DNA from: Streptomyces sp. NBC_01478
GTDB taxonomy: Bacteria > Actinomycetota > Actinomycetes > Streptomycetales > Streptomycetaceae
Assembly (NCBI RefSeq): GCF_036227225.1
Contig: NZ_CP109444.1
Location: forward strand, 1 to 64,000
DNA length: 64,000 nucleotides
Direction: 5' to 3'
Both the position numbers and the translations under genes were made by a program. Positions 1 to 8,453 of the stretch are shown in pieces (the first letter of the stretch is position 1; each line of letters opens with the position of its first letter). Below the pieces are notes generated by a model, which saw only the letters and a list, made by a program, of their open reading frames with translations, was not told where the DNA came from and made no database searches.

Positions 1-81
1 CGCCGCTCCGCGACGGTTTGTAACGCGCGCTCCGCGACGTCACAAGCTGGCTAGAGGGCAAGGCGCCGGACCTCGCTAGCC

Positions 82-98
82 GTTACATAATTTAAGTG
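82..98 (+). promoter_or_regulatory. TTACATAATT-type motif, first site
   Basis: GTTACATAATTTAAGT sits in the low-GC leader. A related site, GGTACATAATTTACGT, lies at 279-294, and an inverted pair of the same core lies upstream of the tap-like gene at 17514-17544. Repetition of a rare AT-rich word near replication-type genes suggests a protein binding site. The binding protein is unknown. Confidence 0.4.
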
Positions 99-122
99 GC
101 TGCATCATTCGCTTTGAAAGCT

Positions 123-154
123 CTGATACGTCTCTGATCTGATACGTCTCTGAC
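123..154 (+). repeat. Two tandem 16-bp iteron-like repeats
   Basis: CTGATACGTCTCTGAT is followed directly by CTGATACGTCTCTGAC. A degenerate third unit (CTGCTAGTACATCTCT) follows. Head-to-tail short repeats in a low-GC region are typical of plasmid iterons or regulator binding arrays, but two and a half copies are too few to be sure. Confidence 0.4.
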
Positions 155-278
155 CTGCTAGTACATCTCTTATTGTGCTCGACTGCTCGCGAGGTGAAGC
201 TGGGTCTTGGTGTTGAAGCGCCCTCCGGGCACCCCTTCCCTCACCTAATATGTACCCGCTACGTACGCTCTCTGGGCG

Positions 279-294
279 GTACATAATTTACGTA
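279..294 (+). promoter_or_regulatory. TACATAATTTACGTAA motif, second site
   Basis: This is the second copy in the leader of the TACATAATTTA core seen at 82-98. It contains the palindrome TTACGTAA. See the inverted pair at 17514-17544. Confidence 0.4.
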
Positions 295-559
295 ACGACT
301 ACTCTCCGTATTTATAGTAGTGGTCTGGACCTCTAGTGAACACCCTATGCTTAAAGTAGCGACAAGAAACCTCTCCGGGAATTCACTCATCGCATTGTCT
401 GTTTTCTTTTGGAGTGTTGGGTATTCTGTATTGATTCTCTCTGGATGGTGTTATCAAAAGGGGGTTGAATCGTTGTTTCATGAAGCCCGCAAATACCGGG
501 ACCTGATTTGAGGCTCCCCTTTTCATTCTTGTGCTCGGTTTTCTTTAGTTTCCAGAAAA

Positions 560-660
560 GAGTGAGCACCACCCGCCAGCGTCAACAATCAGGTCAACGC
601 ACCTACGCCATTGACGCTCAGACGACGAGGACCAACTGACACTTCCCCACAGACCATCAC
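560..660 (+). repeat. Repeat R, copy 1 (partial, ~101 bp)
   Basis: This matches the right 101 bp of the two longer copies at 4464-4614 and 13520-13670, with about eight differences. All three copies end at the same point (...AGACCATCAC) and then diverge at once, giving a defined right boundary. The left part of the longer copies is missing here. The core holds several GTCAAC/GTTGAC words. Confidence 0.8.
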
Positions 661-852
661 AGCGATCATGGTCGTACCTCCGTCCAGCGGGAGTTTCCCG
701 CCTCACCCCTTGGCGGGGCTCAGCGCCCGGAGGACAGCATCAGGCTGCCGACGGCTTCTGTCCCGGCCCGCAGCCGACCAGCCGCCGGCCTCTCCCCCAC
801 CGGACCCCGGCCTGTCGAGGCCCGGGGTCTCGTACTGTGGCCCGGCCGGCGG

Positions 853-1122
853 CTATCGCCCTGCGTCCCAACCGGTGAGCTGTTGGCGGTAGTCGGCGTT
901 GAGCCGGGCGATCTGGATGTCTCCATCAGGGGTCAGGACGTAAGGCTGGTGCGCTCCCATGTCGGCCAACAGATCTGCGACGAGGGCGTAGGCCGCGACC
1001 ACGGCCTCCCGCCTGTCGGTGACGATGGCACCAAGGTCCACCGTGGTCTGTGCCGGGCTTTCCGAAAGCGGCGCAACGGTGCCGTCCCTCGGGTAGGCCT
1101 CCTCTGACGCAACCAGGCGCAC
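853..1122 (-). CDS. Hypothetical protein, possibly a 3' gene fragment
   Basis: An 89-residue frame with good G/C third positions, starting at a GTG. It is acidic and helical, with a region reading DRREAVVAAYALVADLLA. I do not recognise the family. The frame stays open for a further ~75 bp upstream of the GTG before a stop, so either the start is earlier or this is the tail of a larger gene whose front was lost near repeat R copy 1. A strong hairpin lies just upstream at 1223-1254. Treat as an orphan or remnant. Confidence 0.4.
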   Translation of the reverse strand: MRLVASEEAYPRDGTVAPLSESPAQTTVDLGAIVTDRREAVVAAYALVADLLADMGAHQPYVLTPDGDIQIARLNADYRQQLTGWDAGR

Positions 1123-1222
1123 CGGCCCGTCGACGCCGTCGAAGCGCTGGAACGCAGCGGACAGAGCAGGAGCAGCCCTGGCAGCCGGGCCCGAACGATC
1201 TGCCCTTCACGGGGTAGTGCGC

Positions 1223-1254
1223 GGAGGCTCCAGGCGAGGTCGCCTGGAGCCTCC
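1223..1254. terminator. 15-bp perfect hairpin
   Basis: GGAGGCTCCAGGCGA pairs exactly with TCGCCTGGAGCCTCC across a 2-nt loop. It has no T-run. It separates the minus-strand frame at 853-1122 from the rightward gene at 1565 and could stop transcription in either direction. Confidence 0.6.
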
Positions 1255-1564
1255 GCCGTCGACGCCGCCAGAACGTCCAGGAGGTGTGCCGCCCGCTGCT
1301 GCCCCGTCGTCTGCCGAGCACGGAGTCAGAAGACCAGATAGTCAAGTGACGGAACCTGGGGCGACAAAGATCATCGTCTGAAGCGTTAACGTTTATGACC
1401 GCTGTATGGCGGCCCGCCAGGGTGTTCGGGGTAAGAGTGGCTTCCAGGTGGCGTCATCGTGTTTACGGGTTCTCCGATAACCCGGTCTGAGAGGGAGGCG
1501 GACGGCCCGCCCGCCCCGGATATCGGCACCCGATCCGTCCGACCGCAGGGGCACCATAGGGGGC

Positions 1565-2464
1565 GTGAACAACGATCTCACCGTGCTCCAGCGGCAGAAG
1601 GCCGTGAGCCGGGACGCCACGATACGGATGCTGCTGGACAAGTCCAAGCGCTCCGGCCGTGCCGTCCCGATCCGGCGTGCGTTCGTCCAGGATGCCGAAC
1701 CCGGCCTCCGCCTGGTCACGCGGCCCGGCCTGTTTCCCCAGCTGCTGCGCAGCCCCGAGCGGCTGGAGCTCTTCCTCTTGATCCACTGCGTCACGGCCAA
1801 GGTCGACTGGGGCGTGACTGCGCGGTCGGAGACCTGGGGGCGCGCGACGGGGATCTCCTTCGCCACCAACGGCGCGGCGAGCGCCGCGGTCTCCCGGCAC
1901 CTGTCGAAGCTGAAGGCCCTGAAGCTGATCAGCACCGCCCCGGACGGCCGGATGACCCGGATCACCAAGCTGCTGGAGGACGGCTCTGGGGCCCCGTACT
2001 CGCTGCCGTCGGGCAGTGACCAGGGAACGCGCAAGGACACCTATTTCCGGGTGCCCTTCGCGTACTGGGAGCAGCACTACTACAAGTCGCTGTCGATGCC
2101 GGCGAAGGCGATGCTGTTCATCTTCATGGCCATGCGCAACCCCTCCTCCATCGTCATGCGCAAGGACCGGGAGTTCGCGGCCTGGTACGGCGTCTCCCCG
2201 TCGACCGTCAGCCGCGGCATCGCGGAGCTGAAGGCGAAGGACCTGCTGTACGAGTTCGTCTCCGAGCAGTTCCTGGACGGCTCCTCCGTCTTCGGCCAGA
2301 GCACCCGGGTCCGGTGGGCACTCGCCGCGCCGTTCGACCTGAACATCAACAAGAAGGACCGGGAGACCGCGGAGACCGCCTGGACCCCCCAGGGTGCCGC
2401 CGCGACCGCGCTGCGGATCGCCCCCACCGTCCCCGTGCTCGCCGCGGCCCTGCCGCCGCGATGA
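1565..2464 (+). CDS. Tandem winged-helix DNA-binding protein, Rep-like
   Basis: A 299-residue protein from a GTG start. Two helix-turn-helix regions can be read: one around residues 85-130 (SAAVSRHLSKLKALKLIST) and one around 200-235 (YGVSPSTVSRGIAELKAKDL). Each is followed by a wing-like segment. Paired winged helices of this kind occur in plasmid initiators and in plasmid-borne regulators. The neighbouring small basic protein and the repeat-rich low-GC leader favour a replication role, but I see no initiator-specific motif, so a regulatory role is equally possible. It is probably co-transcribed with the small gene at 2632. Confidence 0.6.
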   Translation: MNNDLTVLQRQKAVSRDATIRMLLDKSKRSGRAVPIRRAFVQDAEPGLRLVTRPGLFPQLLRSPERLELFLLIHCVTAKVDWGVTARSETWGRATGISFATNGAASAAVSRHLSKLKALKLISTAPDGRMTRITKLLEDGSGAPYSLPSGSDQGTRKDTYFRVPFAYWEQHYYKSLSMPAKAMLFIFMAMRNPSSIVMRKDREFAAWYGVSPSTVSRGIAELKAKDLLYEFVSEQFLDGSSVFGQSTRVRWALAAPFDLNINKKDRETAETAWTPQGAAATALRIAPTVPVLAAALPPR

Positions 2465-2631
2465 ACACCGCCGGGGAGCTGCGGCCCCCGGCCTCACGAC
2501 TCCCGGCCCGGCACACCCGGGTCGGGCGCGGCGCAGGCCGCCGCCCCGCAAACGGGCGACGGCCCCCTGTTGGAGCAGGGAGCCGCCCAGTGAAGAAACC
2601 GACAGTCACTCCCCAAGGAGGCACCATCAGC

Positions 2632-2874
2632 ATGTCCAACGAGCCTAAGGGCACCGACCGGCTGGCGTCGACCCGGCACCACCTGCGCAAGGGCACGCCG
2701 CGCCGCATCTGGTCCAGGACCCGGGACCGGGTGCGGCAGATGCTGGACGGCGGCCGCCGCCGTCGCCTGCGCGCCCTCGCGCGTACGGCGGGCTACGGCA
2801 TCCTCCGCGGCTCCGCCGGCGCCGTGGGCGCGAGCGGGACCGGGTGGATCATCTGGTGGATCCAGCAGCGCTGA
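2632..2874 (+). CDS. Small basic protein with hydrophobic C-terminus
   Basis: An 80-residue protein. The start is fixed by AAGGAGG at 2615-2621, ten bases before the ATG. The first 55 residues are very rich in Arg and Lys. The last 25 residues are glycine-rich and end in an aromatic/hydrophobic stretch (GWIIWWIQQR) that could touch a membrane. It lies 167 bp after the winged-helix gene on the same strand and is followed by a hairpin, so the two may form a transcription unit. The family is not recognised. Nucleic-acid binding is plausible from the charge alone. Confidence 0.6.
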   Translation: MSNEPKGTDRLASTRHHLRKGTPRRIWSRTRDRVRQMLDGGRRRRLRALARTAGYGILRGSAGAVGASGTGWIIWWIQQR

Positions 2875-2910
2875 CCCGGCGCACCCGCTGATCCCACATC
2901 CGCCGACCTG

Positions 2911-2940
2911 GTGGTCCCGGTCCTGAGGCCGGGGCCACCA
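2911..2940 (+). terminator. GC-rich hairpin after the Rep-like pair
   Basis: GGTGGTCCCGG pairs with CCGGGGCCACC across a short loop (one G-T pair). It lies 37 bp after the stop of the small basic protein, at the end of the 1565-2874 unit. Confidence 0.5.
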
Positions 2941-2952
2941 GCGGCTCCCCCT

Positions 2953-2984
2953 GTACGACGGTCACTGCACGCGCGCCGTCGTAC
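2953..2984. promoter_or_regulatory. 9-bp inverted repeat, possible operator
   Basis: GTACGACGG at 2953-2961 is repeated inverted as CCGTCGTAC at 2976-2984, with 14 bp between the arms. It lies about 120 bp before the AlbA_2 gene and after the preceding terminator, so it is placed where an operator would be. Confidence 0.35.
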
Positions 2985-3106
2985 GGGGCCAACTACAAGG
3001 GGCGAGAGCCGAGTTCGGTCACCGGTGCGCAACACGAGACGGCTCAGTTCGGCACGCCGCAGCACCCCGCGCGGGCGAGGCACTCGTGCGCGTAGGCTCC
3101 GGCGGC

Positions 3107-4423
3107 ATGGCCGTCGACAGCATGGTTCAGCTCGTCTCCTCTCTCGCCGCACAGCGGCCGCACGAGATCCTGGGCACGCCAGAGAGCGAGTGGGTCGACT
3201 TCAAGAGCGTCCCGCCCGCAGGGCCGTACGACCTGAGCACCGACAAGGGCAAGTTCGAGCTCGCCAAGGACGTCGCCGCGTTCGCGAACGCCAGCGGCGG
3301 TCTGATCGTGTGCGGCTTCAAGGCCAAGAAGAAGCAGACCGAGCTCCACGAGGTCGCGGAGAAGGCCACGCCCTTCGACAAGAAGGTGGTCGACAGCACG
3401 AAGTACAAGGACGTCATCACGGAGTACGTACGCCCGCTGCTCAAGGTGGAGTTCTTTTGGTTCGACCACCCGGCCGAGGACTCGGACGTGTCCGGGCACT
3501 ATTTCGTGATCGAGGTACCGGCGCTCCCAGAGGCCGACCGGTGGGCGATGGTCAACCGGGGCATCACCGACAACGGCCAGTTCATCAAGAACAGCTGGAC
3601 CATCCCGATCCGCAACGGCGACACCACCGCCTACCTCTCGCCGGATGAGGTCTACCGGCTCCTGAACGACGGCCTGCACACGCGGCGTGGGCCCGCCGTC
3701 GCGCCCACGCCGGCTGCGGACCGGGCAAGGGTCCGGGAGACCTTGCGTACCGCCGCGGGCATGGAGGAGACGCCGGTGCTCTTCTTCCAGAGCGTCCCCG
3801 ACCATCCGCGCGGACTCGTCTCCGGCATGTACGCCGACGGCGGCCTCCGAGACATCCTGGGCAACCAGGACACGCTCCGTGAGGCCTACGCCTTCAACTG
3901 GGCTTCGGAACACAACCGGCCGGAACCTCGTGCTGGCGGTCTCCTGCTGGCCGACGGTTCCCGCCGTGGGCTGCAGATCGAGTCGGACGGGGCGGTCACC
4001 GGGGCCGCAGCCGCGAACGAGAACATGCTGGGCTGGGCGATGGAGCCCGGAGTCCCCCAGCCCAGCAGGATCAGCGTGTTCGTGCTGACCGAGATCACGC
4101 TGGAGTACTTCCGGCTGGTCGACCGGCACGTCCTTCCCCTGGTCGACAGCACCTGGACGCACCGGATCGTCGCCTCGGACTTCACCCGCCCACCGGCCCG
4201 TACGCTGGCCCCCGGCAACGACCCGTCCTTCCCCCTCCGAGGCGCTCCGCAGCCTGCCACAAGCGACACCTGGAACCACAGCTGGCAGGCCGTGGGCAAC
4301 CCGGAACGCGACGCGTACGAGGCGCTGAGCCGCATCTACTCGCTCTTCGGCCTCGATGTCAGCACCAACCCCTTCGTCGACGCGGACCGTGTGGTCACGG
4401 CAAAACTACCGACGAAGGAATAG
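3107..4423 (+). CDS. AlbA_2/Schlafen-type putative DNA-binding protein
   Basis: A 438-residue protein. The N-terminal ~150 residues fit the AlbA_2 (Schlafen AlbA-like) domain: an E-x(4)-DFK element (ESEWVDFKS) near residue 26, then a region reading ELAKDVAAFANASGGLIVCG, then a beta-rich core. This domain binds or cleaves nucleic acid in some relatives and is common in accessory regions and immunity genes. The C-terminal ~280 residues are not recognised. A GTG at 3086 preceded by GAGG is an alternative start; the ATG at 3107 places the protein start closest to the domain. It stands alone between the IR at 2953 and repeat R copy 2. Confidence 0.7.
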   Translation: MAVDSMVQLVSSLAAQRPHEILGTPESEWVDFKSVPPAGPYDLSTDKGKFELAKDVAAFANASGGLIVCGFKAKKKQTELHEVAEKATPFDKKVVDSTKYKDVITEYVRPLLKVEFFWFDHPAEDSDVSGHYFVIEVPALPEADRWAMVNRGITDNGQFIKNSWTIPIRNGDTTAYLSPDEVYRLLNDGLHTRRGPAVAPTPAADRARVRETLRTAAGMEETPVLFFQSVPDHPRGLVSGMYADGGLRDILGNQDTLREAYAFNWASEHNRPEPRAGGLLLADGSRRGLQIESDGAVTGAAAANENMLGWAMEPGVPQPSRISVFVLTEITLEYFRLVDRHVLPLVDSTWTHRIVASDFTRPPARTLAPGNDPSFPLRGAPQPATSDTWNHSWQAVGNPERDAYEALSRIYSLFGLDVSTNPFVDADRVVTAKLPTKE

Positions 4424-4463
4424 CGGTCCTCCGTCCCCGCCGCGCCTCATCTGGGGCGCGGAG

Positions 4464-4614
4464 TGGTGGCCGGCGTGAAAATGACATGGCCCTTCATCAC
4501 TCATGCCAGCAACGAGTGAGCATCACCCTCCAGCGTCAACAACCAGGTCAACGCACCTGTGCCATTGACACTCAGACGACGAGGACCAACTGACACTCCC
4601 CCGCAGACCATCAC
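4464..4614 (+). repeat. Repeat R, copy 2 (151 bp)
   Basis: This is almost identical (four differences seen) to copy 3 at 13520-13670, in the same orientation, and shares its right 101 bp with copy 1. It lies 40 bp after the AlbA_2 gene. A frame running into it from the right (4627-4854) looks truncated at its boundary. With copy 3 it brackets the four-gene nuclease/helicase island. Confidence 0.9.
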
Positions 4615-4626
4615 GCCGCGCTCGGC

Positions 4627-4854
4627 ATGTACGGCCTGACGGTCGAGGACTGGGCGCAGATGCTGGGGGCGGCCGAGCGTGGCGAGGGACCGCCCGTGGA
4701 CTGGGGCCTGTTGGAGCGGCACGCGGGTGTGGTGGGTCCGGTGAAGCGGGCCAGTGACGAGGAGCTCGTGCGGGCGCGGACCGTACGGACGGAGGGTACA
4801 AGGCGGACGGTGAGAGGTGAGGGGTGTACGGCATGGATGGCGCGATGTGCGTGA
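4627..4854 (+). pseudogene. Truncated gene fragment abutting repeat R copy 2
   Basis: A 75-codon frame that stays open back to the repeat boundary and begins reading AALG-MYGLTVEDWAQMLGAAE. Codon use over the first ~55 residues is typical of coding DNA. It has no ribosome binding site, and its first codons lie 12 bp from the end of the repeat. This fits the 3' portion of a gene whose front was removed when the repeat arrived or recombined. The family is not recognised. Confidence 0.45.
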
Positions 4855-5244
4855 TCTTGTAATTCTACGCGCGTTATGCATACAACTTGTCCATTTTGTC
4901 GATGACCTGGCACTCTGTCAGAGCACGTCAGTGGTCCTGACGACCTACCAGCCCCGTGCCGCCGTCCGGCGGAGAGGGCGTTGAGCTGCACGCTGCGGAG
5001 GCCCCCCTGCTTTCGAGGGGAGTTGTCCGGTGGCGTGCGCCGTCTCCGGTGGTGGACTCGAAGGGGCAGACGGTCCTCGCCGGTACGCGCTCGGTGTGCG
5101 TGACGGTGACGGCGGCCCTCGCCGGTGCTCCCTGGACAGGAGTGCCTGCGGTTCGGGGTGCGTGTGGCACCCGGCAGGACCGCCGGATGCGTTTCGTCGC
5201 ACCCGGGGCCATGAGGGTTCCCGGAAAAGGACCGTTTGTCTCTC
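4855..5244. promoter_or_regulatory. Leader region of the four-gene island
   Basis: About 390 bp without a gene. The first 90 bp are less GC-rich (TTGTAATTCTACGCGCG, TTGTCCATTTTG) and are a plausible promoter zone for the rightward genes. GTCAG-TGGTC-CTGAC at 4929-4943 is a small inverted repeat that could be an operator. The rest is GC-rich with no recognisable feature. Confidence 0.35.
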
Positions 5245-7701
5245 ATGTCTTCCCGCAAGGCCCCTGAAGGGCCCTTCCCCTATCCGACCACCGCTGAGTG
5301 GGCGGAGAACCTCTACGAGGCCATCGCCAACACCTGCGCGGCCGAGGGCTTCGCGCCCGCTCCCCGGCCGGCCGTGATCGAGGGCCTCGCCCCGGCGCTC
5401 GGCCGGGGCGAGGCCAAGCGTGTCATCGAACGCCGCCGCGACGGCGGCCGCTTCCTGCGCCCGACGGCCTTCCATGTCGAGCAGCGCGACACCGACGGGG
5501 CGCTGCTGCTGCTGAATGTGGCCCTGCACGGGGCGGCGACGCTGCCCTGGGTCAACAACGACCGCACGCGCAGCGACTGGCTCCACCCCTCGCCCGCCAA
5601 CCAGGCCCGTCTGGAGGAACTCGTCGGCCGGCAGCGGGCGGTGGCCGGTGGGTCCCTCGCGCTGGAGCGTGCGAAGACGGCACAGCGGGGGCTGGCCGCG
5701 ACCGCGACGCCGGCGGAGAAGGACGCCGCGGTGGACGCGGTGAAGACCGCCGAGAGCGAACTGGCCCATGCCCAGCGGGAGCTGAAGGCGGTGGAGCAGG
5801 CCCTGGGCGGCCGGCGTCCGCTGCCGGTGGTGCGGGCCGTCGTCGAGGACGGGGTGCCGCTCGCGGCGCTCTCCGCGCAGGAGGTTTCCGCGGAGGTCGC
5901 CGTCGAGGTGCAGCACTACGCCGTGGAGATGCTGCAGCGGCGGGCTCGGCAGCGTTCCTACGACCTGGCGGAGTCCCTGGTGCAGGAGGGCCAGCGGGAG
6001 TCCACGGTGGTCGTGCTCCAGCGGACCCCGGTGGTCGACCGCAACGGGACCCGGCGGGACATCTGGCGGGGCAGTCAGGTCACGGGCGCCAACCGTGCCG
6101 ACGCCCGGCTGAACGTCTTCGGGGTGTCGGCGCAGCAGCTGTTGACCGGGGTGCCGCAGTATCTGCTGCGGCTGCCCGGGGAGGAGGAGAACCGGCGGCT
6201 GGTCGTGCAGGGGCTCGGCGAGGTGCTGCGCCGGATCAGCACCAACCTCAACAACGGGTACGCCGATTCCGACCATGGCGCGGAGGGGCGTCCGAAGCGC
6301 GCCGCTCGGATCGCGCAGGTGTCCGCCCGTGTCGTGGTCGGCGCCAGGAAGCCGGAGCGGCTGGAGGAGTCGCTGCGCCAGCTGAACGTGCACGAGCACC
6401 TGCGCGGCCAGCTCGACTACGACGACATGGACCGTGCTCTGGGACTGTGGTCGACCCTGGTCAAGGCCTACCAGGCCAAGGGCCTGCTCGGTGAGCTGCT
6501 CGCCAAGGAGGTCGCCCAGAACCGCATCGGGGCCGGTGCGCTGGACGAGGATGCGATCGCCGACGCCCTGGTCGGGGCCCGGGCGCTCGACGAGCTCACG
6601 GTGCTGCTGTCCCCGGGGGACGAGGTGAGCCCTCTGACTCTGCGGGATGTGGCGATCCGCTGTGCCACCGTGATGGTGTTCCCGCCGGTCCCGCCGCGTC
6701 CGCAGGACCTGGCACCGCACGCCGCCATGCCCACCGGCCGGTACTGGCCCGTGGTGCGCACCGCCCTGCAGGAGGCTCCGTGGAGCCAGTCGAACGGGCC
6801 CAGGGCCGAGCGGCGCGCGGAGATGTGGGCGGCCGTGGTCGCCCAGCAGTTCGTCCACCGCGGCCCCCTGCTCGCCGTCCGGGGTCTGTTCGGCGCCCGC
6901 GATGTGCAGTATGGGGTGCGGCCGGACGCGCGCAGTCTCACCTCGATGCTGACGGCCTGCCGGCAGGGGGACGCCGAGGCCTGGGAGACCCTGGTGCGGC
7001 GGCACCTGGTGCCGGGACTGATCAACGCGGCCGAGCCGTTCGTCACCGCCGGCCAGGGCTCCGAGAAGAGCGAGGACCGCAAGGGCGTGCGGCGTACGCC
7101 GTCCAACGCGGTCCAGGCGCTGGTGGACGCCTACACCAAACCCTCGGAGGAGGTGACCCGTGAGCTGCTGGTCGCGTTCGCCGAGGCGGCGCTGCGCGCT
7201 CCCGACACCACGGCCGGGGACAGTCTGGTGCCGGGCACCTTCTGGGCGCCCGACGCCCATGGCGACCCGCGCGAGGGGGTTCTCGCCGACAAGCAGTGGT
7301 TCGACACCGTGTTCCCCAAGACCTCGATCCGCAAGATCAAGCGCGCGCAGCCGCCCACGGACGACACTTCCGGCGTCGAGGGCGAGGCGAGCGGCACGAC
7401 GACCGTCGAGGTCGAGGAGGAGATCCCGGAGGACGCGCTCACCCGCATGACCCGCCTGCGCGCGGAACTGACCTTCCTGGTGGACAGCGGCAAGGACAGC
7501 GTCGCCACCGCCGCCGAACAGGTCCGCCTGCTCCTGACGACCGTCGAGGACGCCGTGCGCGCCCGTGAGGAGGCCGGCACCGAGGAGGAGCCCGCCGAGG
7601 TGCAGAAGCTGTACGTGAAGGACATCCGCGAGATCAAGAAGCAGTGCGCGCAGATCGTCGAGCTGCTGGATTCGGCCACCGTGGCGGTGACGTCGCTGTG
7701 A
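5245..7701 (+). CDS. 818-aa protein of unknown function, first gene of the island
   Basis: The ATG at 5245 is preferred over the in-frame TTG at 5236; AAAAGGA lies upstream. I do not recognise the family. Residues ~120-190 and ~735-818 are Ala/Glu/Lys-rich and look like coiled coils. Around residue 280 a region reading VVDRNGTRRDIWRGSQVTG leads into GANRADARLNVFG, which resembles the G-x-x-R-x-x-A box of ParB/sulfiredoxin-like folds; this is a weak visual match. No Walker motif or nuclease motif is seen. Its stop overlaps the GTG start of the next gene, so the two are translationally coupled and the products probably act together. Confidence 0.8.
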   Translation: MSSRKAPEGPFPYPTTAEWAENLYEAIANTCAAEGFAPAPRPAVIEGLAPALGRGEAKRVIERRRDGGRFLRPTAFHVEQRDTDGALLLLNVALHGAATLPWVNNDRTRSDWLHPSPANQARLEELVGRQRAVAGGSLALERAKTAQRGLAATATPAEKDAAVDAVKTAESELAHAQRELKAVEQALGGRRPLPVVRAVVEDGVPLAALSAQEVSAEVAVEVQHYAVEMLQRRARQRSYDLAESLVQEGQRESTVVVLQRTPVVDRNGTRRDIWRGSQVTGANRADARLNVFGVSAQQLLTGVPQYLLRLPGEEENRRLVVQGLGEVLRRISTNLNNGYADSDHGAEGRPKRAARIAQVSARVVVGARKPERLEESLRQLNVHEHLRGQLDYDDMDRALGLWSTLVKAYQAKGLLGELLAKEVAQNRIGAGALDEDAIADALVGARALDELTVLLSPGDEVSPLTLRDVAIRCATVMVFPPVPPRPQDLAPHAAMPTGRYWPVVRTALQEAPWSQSNGPRAERRAEMWAAVVAQQFVHRGPLLAVRGLFGARDVQYGVRPDARSLTSMLTACRQGDAEAWETLVRRHLVPGLINAAEPFVTAGQGSEKSEDRKGVRRTPSNAVQALVDAYTKPSEEVTRELLVAFAEAALRAPDTTAGDSLVPGTFWAPDAHGDPREGVLADKQWFDTVFPKTSIRKIKRAQPPTDDTSGVEGEASGTTTVEVEEEIPEDALTRMTRLRAELTFLVDSGKDSVATAAEQVRLLLTTVEDAVRAREEAGTEEEPAEVQKLYVKDIREIKKQCAQIVELLDSATVAVTSL

Positions 7702-8228
7702 ACGCCGACTGCTGCGCGGAACCGGTCGCCGGACCGCTGGTGGACATACGGGTGCTGCGGCAGGCGTGGACGGCGCTGGGCCCGCTGAGGTGCGGCACCT
7801 GGCCCGCCCCGTACAGCCTGGTGCCGCGGCACCGTCAGGAGAGCGTCGCGGTGCTGGACGAGGTGCTGGCCGGGCTGTACCTGGCGGTCGACGCCGACGG
7901 GCGGCTGCGGTGGCTGGGCAAGGCGCACCGCGACGGCGGAGTCGGTGCCCGGCTGCGGGATCACTTCCGTCATCCCGAGCGCGCCCGCGTCTACGCGGGG
8001 GTGTTCGTCGTGGAGGCCGATCCGTTCAGCCCTGCGAAGGCGGTCGAGGCCGCCGAGGGCCGGGCCGCCGACCTGATCGGGCTGCGCGGCCGCATGGGCC
8101 CGCGTACGTGGCCCGTGGTCACTCAGGAGCAGTGGCTCGCCCGGGTCACCTCCCGGCCCGCGTCGCGGATCGTCCGTCCCCGGCCTGCCGGGGACGACAC
8201 CGGTGACCGGTCGGCGCCACCGGCCTGA
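7698..8228 (+). CDS. GIY-YIG-like nuclease-fold protein
   Basis: A 176-residue protein. Its GTG start overlaps the stop of the 818-aa gene (GTGA). Residues ~59-75 read GLYLAVDADGRLRWLGKA, which has the spacing of a GIY-YIG core as in UvrC-type domains (G-x-Y ... x-G-K-A). An Arg follows in LRDHF, then a Glu-rich helix (EAAEGRAADLIG). The first motif Ile is Leu and the second is LGK rather than YIG, so catalytic ability is uncertain. GIY-YIG domains cut DNA in repair, homing and restriction. Here it is coupled to the 818-aa protein and followed by a hairpin. Confidence 0.65.
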   Translation: MNADCCAEPVAGPLVDIRVLRQAWTALGPLRCGTWPAPYSLVPRHRQESVAVLDEVLAGLYLAVDADGRLRWLGKAHRDGGVGARLRDHFRHPERARVYAGVFVVEADPFSPAKAVEAAEGRAADLIGLRGRMGPRTWPVVTQEQWLARVTSRPASRIVRPRPAGDDTGDRSAPPA

Positions 8229-8254
8229 CAAACCGGGCCCGGTCCGTGAACGGT

Positions 8255-8293
8255 TGCCTTCCCGGCCGCCGCTTCCAGGCAGCCGGGAAGGCA
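8255..8293 (+). terminator. 12-bp hairpin between island genes 2 and 3
   Basis: TGCCTTCCCGGC pairs perfectly with GCCGGGAAGGCA. It has no T-run. It lies 27 bp after the GIY-YIG-like gene and may cut or attenuate read-through into the helicase gene. Confidence 0.55.
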
Positions 8294-8453
8294 CCCCGCC
8301 GGTGGGCGTGGGAGCCGGCCCGTGGCAGGGCCGCACCAAGGTCTGGGGACGCCGGTGCGGAGCGAGGCCGTCGCCGGGTGTGCGGCGGTCCTGAGAAATC
8401 GGAAGAGCGCAGGCGGCGGGACGCCGCCTGGCCAGATGAAGGAGGACGGCGCG

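Larger units (their letters stand above)
1..559. other. Low-GC non-coding stretch with short repeats
   Basis: This stretch is far less GC-rich than the rest of the window, especially 320-560, where T-rich and A-rich runs are common. It holds direct repeats of CGCTCCGCGACG at 4-15 and 28-39, a tandem 16-bp repeat at 123-154 and two TACATAATTTA-type motifs. Small open frames exist on both strands (320-511 plus, 387-572 minus), but their codon use does not look actinobacterial and neither has a convincing ribosome binding site. An origin or regulatory region of an accessory replicon is possible; no gene is supported. Confidence 0.5.

Noticed and set aside
320..572. Two small open frames on opposite strands (63 and 61 aa) in the low-GC leader
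   Set aside because: Codon use is unlike actinobacterial genes, there is no ribosome binding site, and neither product resembles a known protein.
4501..4881. Minus-strand frame through repeat R copy 2 that could be a transposase C-terminus
   Set aside because: The frame is interrupted by a stop in copy 1 and no upstream transposase domain exists, so the repeat is better treated as non-coding.
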